NCBI GenBank assembly: GCA_964653095.1
Contig: CAZZEH010000001.1
Location: 1-64,000 of the forward strand
DNA from: JAMLHH01 sp964653095
GTDB taxonomy: Bacteria > Bacteroidota > Bacteroidia > Chitinophagales > JADIYW01
Length of the DNA: 64,000 bases
Direction of reading: 5' to 3'
Both the position numbers and the translations under genes were made by a program. Under the pieces are notes generated by a model. It did no database searches. It was not told the DNA's origin and saw only the letters and a list, made by a program, of their open reading frames with translations. This document shows, one piece after another, positions 61,581 through 64,000 of this stretch; position 1 is the first letter of the stretch, and every line of letters begins with the position of its first letter.

Positions 61581-62477
61581 ATGAAAAAATTATTCTTTAT
61601 TTTCTGCTTAGTTCCGTTACTTCTTTCCTGTAAAAAGGATAATGTTATTGAAGACAAAAACATTGTCGAAGAATGTACAGAGCGAAAAGAAAAAGTATTG
61701 CTTATCGGAATAGACGGTTGTCGTACTGACGCTTTTCTGCAGATAGAACATGCTGCATTCGATTCTCTTATGGAGCAGGCTTATGTCAATTTCAATGTTG
61801 ATAGAGGACCTCATACCTGGAGCGGTCCCGGTTGGGCATCTATACTGCGGGGCGTATGGCCTTCTAAACACAAACTCACAAGCAATTTTATTGTCGGACA
61901 TGATTTTGGCAAGTGGCACGATATGTTTTATTATCTGAAGCAGTATAATCCCTATTTGTATTTGGCGGCAGTGAGTAACTGGAGCGATTTCCTGAAGCTT
62001 ATTACCAAAAAAGATTTTTCAAAACCTGTACATAGTGACTTCAGGGTAACTGAAACAGCTCAGGAGTTATTAGCTGAAGAATGTGCGCCGGATGTACTGT
62101 TGTTGCATTATGATGACGTGGATTACGCCGGACATACCACCGGGTTTTCACCTAATAACAGTCTTTATATGGAAGCTCTCCGACAGACCGGAGACTATGT
62201 AGGAGAACTGATGCAAACTATCACTGCCCGTGAAAAAAAGTATGACGAAAAATGGATGGTGATTTTAGCCACCGATCACGGCGGCAGTGGGAGAATGCAT
62301 GAGTTTTTGGACAATAAAAGCTCTGTTCGCTATGTGTTTACTGTGGTCAGAGTTCCTGGAATGAATCGCATAGAATTACCGGAAGTGGAAAATGTAGATT
62401 TGATGCCGACGATGATGAAATTTTTATCCGTTCCGGTAAGAGAAGCATGGTCACTTGACGGTAAAGCTATCTATTGA
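61581..62477 (+). CDS. Alkaline-phosphatase-superfamily lipoprotein (nucleotide pyrophosphatase/phosphodiesterase-like)
   Basis: A 298-residue lipoprotein (lipobox LLSC, Cys17). The fold is shown by IGIDGCRTDAF (metal Asp near the start), GPGWASILRGVWPSKH (the nucleophile region, where Ser replaces the usual Thr), HYDDVDYAGHTTG, and ATDHGGSGRMHE with the metal Asp-His pair. Two-metal phosphodiesterase or phosphatase activity at the cell surface or periplasm is likely. It is shorter than most (about 400 residues) because the cap region is minimal. It is followed by the tandem repeat block and converges with the ABC exporter. Confidence 0.78.
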   Translation: MKKLFFIFCLVPLLLSCKKDNVIEDKNIVEECTERKEKVLLIGIDGCRTDAFLQIEHAAFDSLMEQAYVNFNVDRGPHTWSGPGWASILRGVWPSKHKLTSNFIVGHDFGKWHDMFYYLKQYNPYLYLAAVSNWSDFLKLITKKDFSKPVHSDFRVTETAQELLAEECAPDVLLLHYDDVDYAGHTTGFSPNNSLYMEALRQTGDYVGELMQTITAREKKYDEKWMVILATDHGGSGRMHEFLDNKSSVRYVFTVVRVPGMNRIELPEVENVDLMPTMMKFLSVPVREAWSLDGKAIY

Positions 62478-62532
62478 GTTTTACATCCGACATAATAGAT
62501 ATTCAATGATACCCCTTAGGTTTGTTATAGAT

Positions 62533-62996
62533 ATCCTGAAGGGATTAAATGTGTATAGAAAATTGTTGTGGTTTGGTTGGTGCGACCCTGACGGGGTCGT
62601 ATGTTCCTCTTCACGGTTCGGTTATAAATATTTGACCCTTTCCGGGTCGTTTCGCTATTTGTCTTTCATTAGGTTATAGACATTTAATCTCTTTGGTGCC
62701 AGTTTATTTTACAATCCCGAAGGGATTGAATGTGTATGGAAAATGTTGTGGTTGATTGATGCGACCCTGACGGGGACGTATGTTTTTATCCAAGTTGTCG
62801 ATTATAGATGTCTTTCATTAGGTTATAGACATTTAATCTCTTTGGTGTCGGGTTATTTTACAAATCCTGAAAGGATTAAATGTGTATAGAAAATTGTTAT
62901 GGTTAGTTGGTGCGACCCCGTTGGGGTCATATGTTCCTCTCCACGTTGTCGGTTATAGACGTTTGACCCATTCCGGGTCATTTCATTATTTGTCTT
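62533..62996. repeat. Tandem hairpin repeats, three units
   Basis: Three tandem copies begin at 62533, 62714 and 62864 (unit lengths about 181, 150 and 135). Each starts with an ATCCnGAAnGGAT hairpin, followed by a CGACCC...GGGTCG hairpin, and (units 1 and 3) GACCC-5 nt-GGGTC. Unit 2 lacks the ~31 bp with the last hairpin. Copies 1 and 3 carry different but paired stem bases (CGACCC/GGGTCG versus GACCCC/GGGGTC), so the pairing is conserved while the bases changed. Units share a long identical stretch beginning GGTTATAGACATTTAATCTC. The block fills the gap between convergent genes. The upstream part (62478-62532) may hold a partial unit. Confidence 0.85.
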
Positions 62997-63022
62997 TTAT
63001 TCTGCGATTTAACTTTATACTC

Positions 63023-64000
63023 TCACCCTTCAAATGCCTGTGAAGCAACCATACTCTGATAAAGTTTGTGGGAGTGCATCAGCTCCTCATGAGTGCCTGT
63101 TCCTGTAATTGCGCCTTTTTCCAAAACAATGATTTTGTCGTAATCATAAATAGTGGAAAGTCTGTGAGCAATTGTCAGGATAGTTTTGTCTGCACTGATT
63201 TTTTTAATGAAATCCTGTACAAATTTATCTGAAATGCCGTCCAAAGAAGAAGTAGCTTCATCTAAGAAAAGCAGAGGAGCATTCTTCAGATAGGCTCGGG
63301 CGAGCGTGAGCCTTTGCTGTTGACCTATACTGAGAGACTGACCTCTTTCACCTATAAATGTTTGTAGTGTAAGGGGAAGTTTTATCACAAAATCCAATGC
63401 GTCTGCCTGTTCCAGAGCTTCGAGCATTTCGTCTGTCGTGGCTTCGGGGCGGGCATACCGGAGATTGTCTTCTACGGTACCGAAAAACAGGATAGGATCC
63501 TGAGTCACGATAGCATATAGATTTCTATAATCATTTATCCGGATATTGTTCAGGTCATGCCCGTCTATCTGTACCATACCTTCCGGGATATCATAAATTC
63601 TGGACAGGATATGAAGCAGGGTAGTTTTGCCGCCTCCCGAAGGTCCTACAAATGCTACTTTTTCTCCTTTGCGTACGGTAAAACTGATATTTTTCAAGAC
63701 TTCTTTGTCTTTAAACGAGAAAGTCAGATTTTTTACTTCCAGCTTATCTCCAAAACTCTTTAAGGAGAGATGTCCTGCTTTGTTGTCGTAGAAAGTTTCT
63801 TCTTTGAGCAGTTCGTGTATTCTCGAGAGTGAAGCGGTTCCTTTCTGGATAAAATACCAGGCATTGGAAAAAGCTTTGGCAGGAGAAATAATTTGCGAGA
63901 AAACGACGATATAGGTGATAAACACTTCGGGTGACAGCGTGCTGCTCCCCTTTAAAATAGCGTTGCCGCCAATCAGAAGAATGATGGCCACCACTGTGAT
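63023..64000 (-). CDS. ABC exporter, C-terminal part (runs off the window)
   Basis: The last 325 or so residues of a half-exporter; the frame is open to the right edge, so the N-terminus with most of the membrane helices lies outside. The visible part has the end of the TMD, then GPSGGGKTT (Walker A), LSIGQQQR (signature, with Ile for the first Gly) and LLFLDEATSSLD (Walker B). It is of the same class as the exporter at 52906. The function is unknown. It is convergent with the phosphatase-like gene. Confidence 0.88.
   Translation of the reverse strand: MTVVAIILLIGGNAILKGSSTLSPEVFITYIVVFSQIISPAKAFSNAWYFIQKGTASLSRIHELLKEETFYDNKAGHLSLKSFGDKLEVKNLTFSFKDKEVLKNISFTVRKGEKVAFVGPSGGGKTTLLHILSRIYDIPEGMVQIDGHDLNNIRINDYRNLYAIVTQDPILFFGTVEDNLRYARPEATTDEMLEALEQADALDFVIKLPLTLQTFIGERGQSLSIGQQQRLTLARAYLKNAPLLFLDEATSSLDGISDKFVQDFIKKISADKTILTIAHRLSTIYDYDKIIVLEKGAITGTGTHEELMHSHKLYQSMVASQAFEG

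Noticed and set aside
62455..62679. 74-residue plus-strand reading frame running from the phosphatase end into the repeats
   Set aside because: It is mostly repeat sequence (hairpin units) in another frame and has no family resemblance or start context.
62533..62996. Possible CRISPR array
   Set aside because: The units are 135-181 bp with hairpins spread through them, not short regular repeats separated by unique spacers, and no cas gene is near.

Overview
The window looks like the chromosome of a member of the Bacteroidota. Four things point there: type IX secretion (T9SS) C-terminal sorting domains on two secreted peptidases, a TonB-dependent receptor paired with a DUF4249 lipoprotein, recurrent TAnnTTTG promoter elements 20-60 bp upstream of start codons with little Shine-Dalgarno signal, and lipoproteins whose lipobox is followed by Lys/Asp-rich residues. 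A marine, freshwater or sludge relative of Chitinophagales or Saprospirales is a guess; no rRNA or tRNA gene is present to place it better.

Layout. 1-25 kb is almost all on the minus strand: a T9SS M43 metallopeptidase, an outer-membrane protein, a two-domain FabG-type reductase with a divergent MarR regulator, an endoglycoceramidase-like lipoprotein, a HAD hydrolase, a D-aminoacylase-type amidohydrolase, a saccharopine dehydrogenase-like reductase, a T9SS S15 peptidase, a fused 2-oxoacid dehydrogenase E1, the DUF4249/TonB pair, grpE-dnaJ, and a tight operon lipoprotein-VTC-DUF4956-DUF2490-TlpA. 25-30 kb holds typA, an AT-rich restriction-modification locus whose BglII-type nuclease is broken by an in-frame TAA, an orphan barstar and an M42 aminopeptidase. 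31-37 kb (plus strand) is a complete SUF iron-sulfur operon, sufBCDSE plus a SufT-like protein and a bacilliredoxin. 37-41 kb has two secreted proteins, a decayed CAP-domain lipoprotein hidden on the minus strand, a phytol/dolichol-kinase-like enzyme and an SDR. 41-50 kb is housekeeping: metK, a FAH-family hydrolase, pth, a TlpA-like lipoprotein, gatB and alaS. A divergent M23 peptidase/MerR pair and a minus-strand CPBP-DUF3276-ABC transporter group follow.

From 54.7 kb there is an 0.9 kb non-coding stretch with strongly folded inverted repeats, then trpBA, a Fic protein, a gamma-carbonic anhydrase divergent from galT-galK, a phosphatase-like lipoprotein, three tandem copies of a hairpin-rich repeat between convergent genes, and the C-terminal part of an ABC exporter running off the right edge.

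Most of the window is core metabolism and maintenance: Fe-S assembly, translation, S-adenosylmethionine, tryptophan, galactose and chaperones. The less ordinary parts are the VTC/DUF4956 operon (a candidate envelope polyphosphate system), the nonsense-broken nuclease next to an intact methyltransferase, the two non-coding repeat regions, and the CAP pseudogene.
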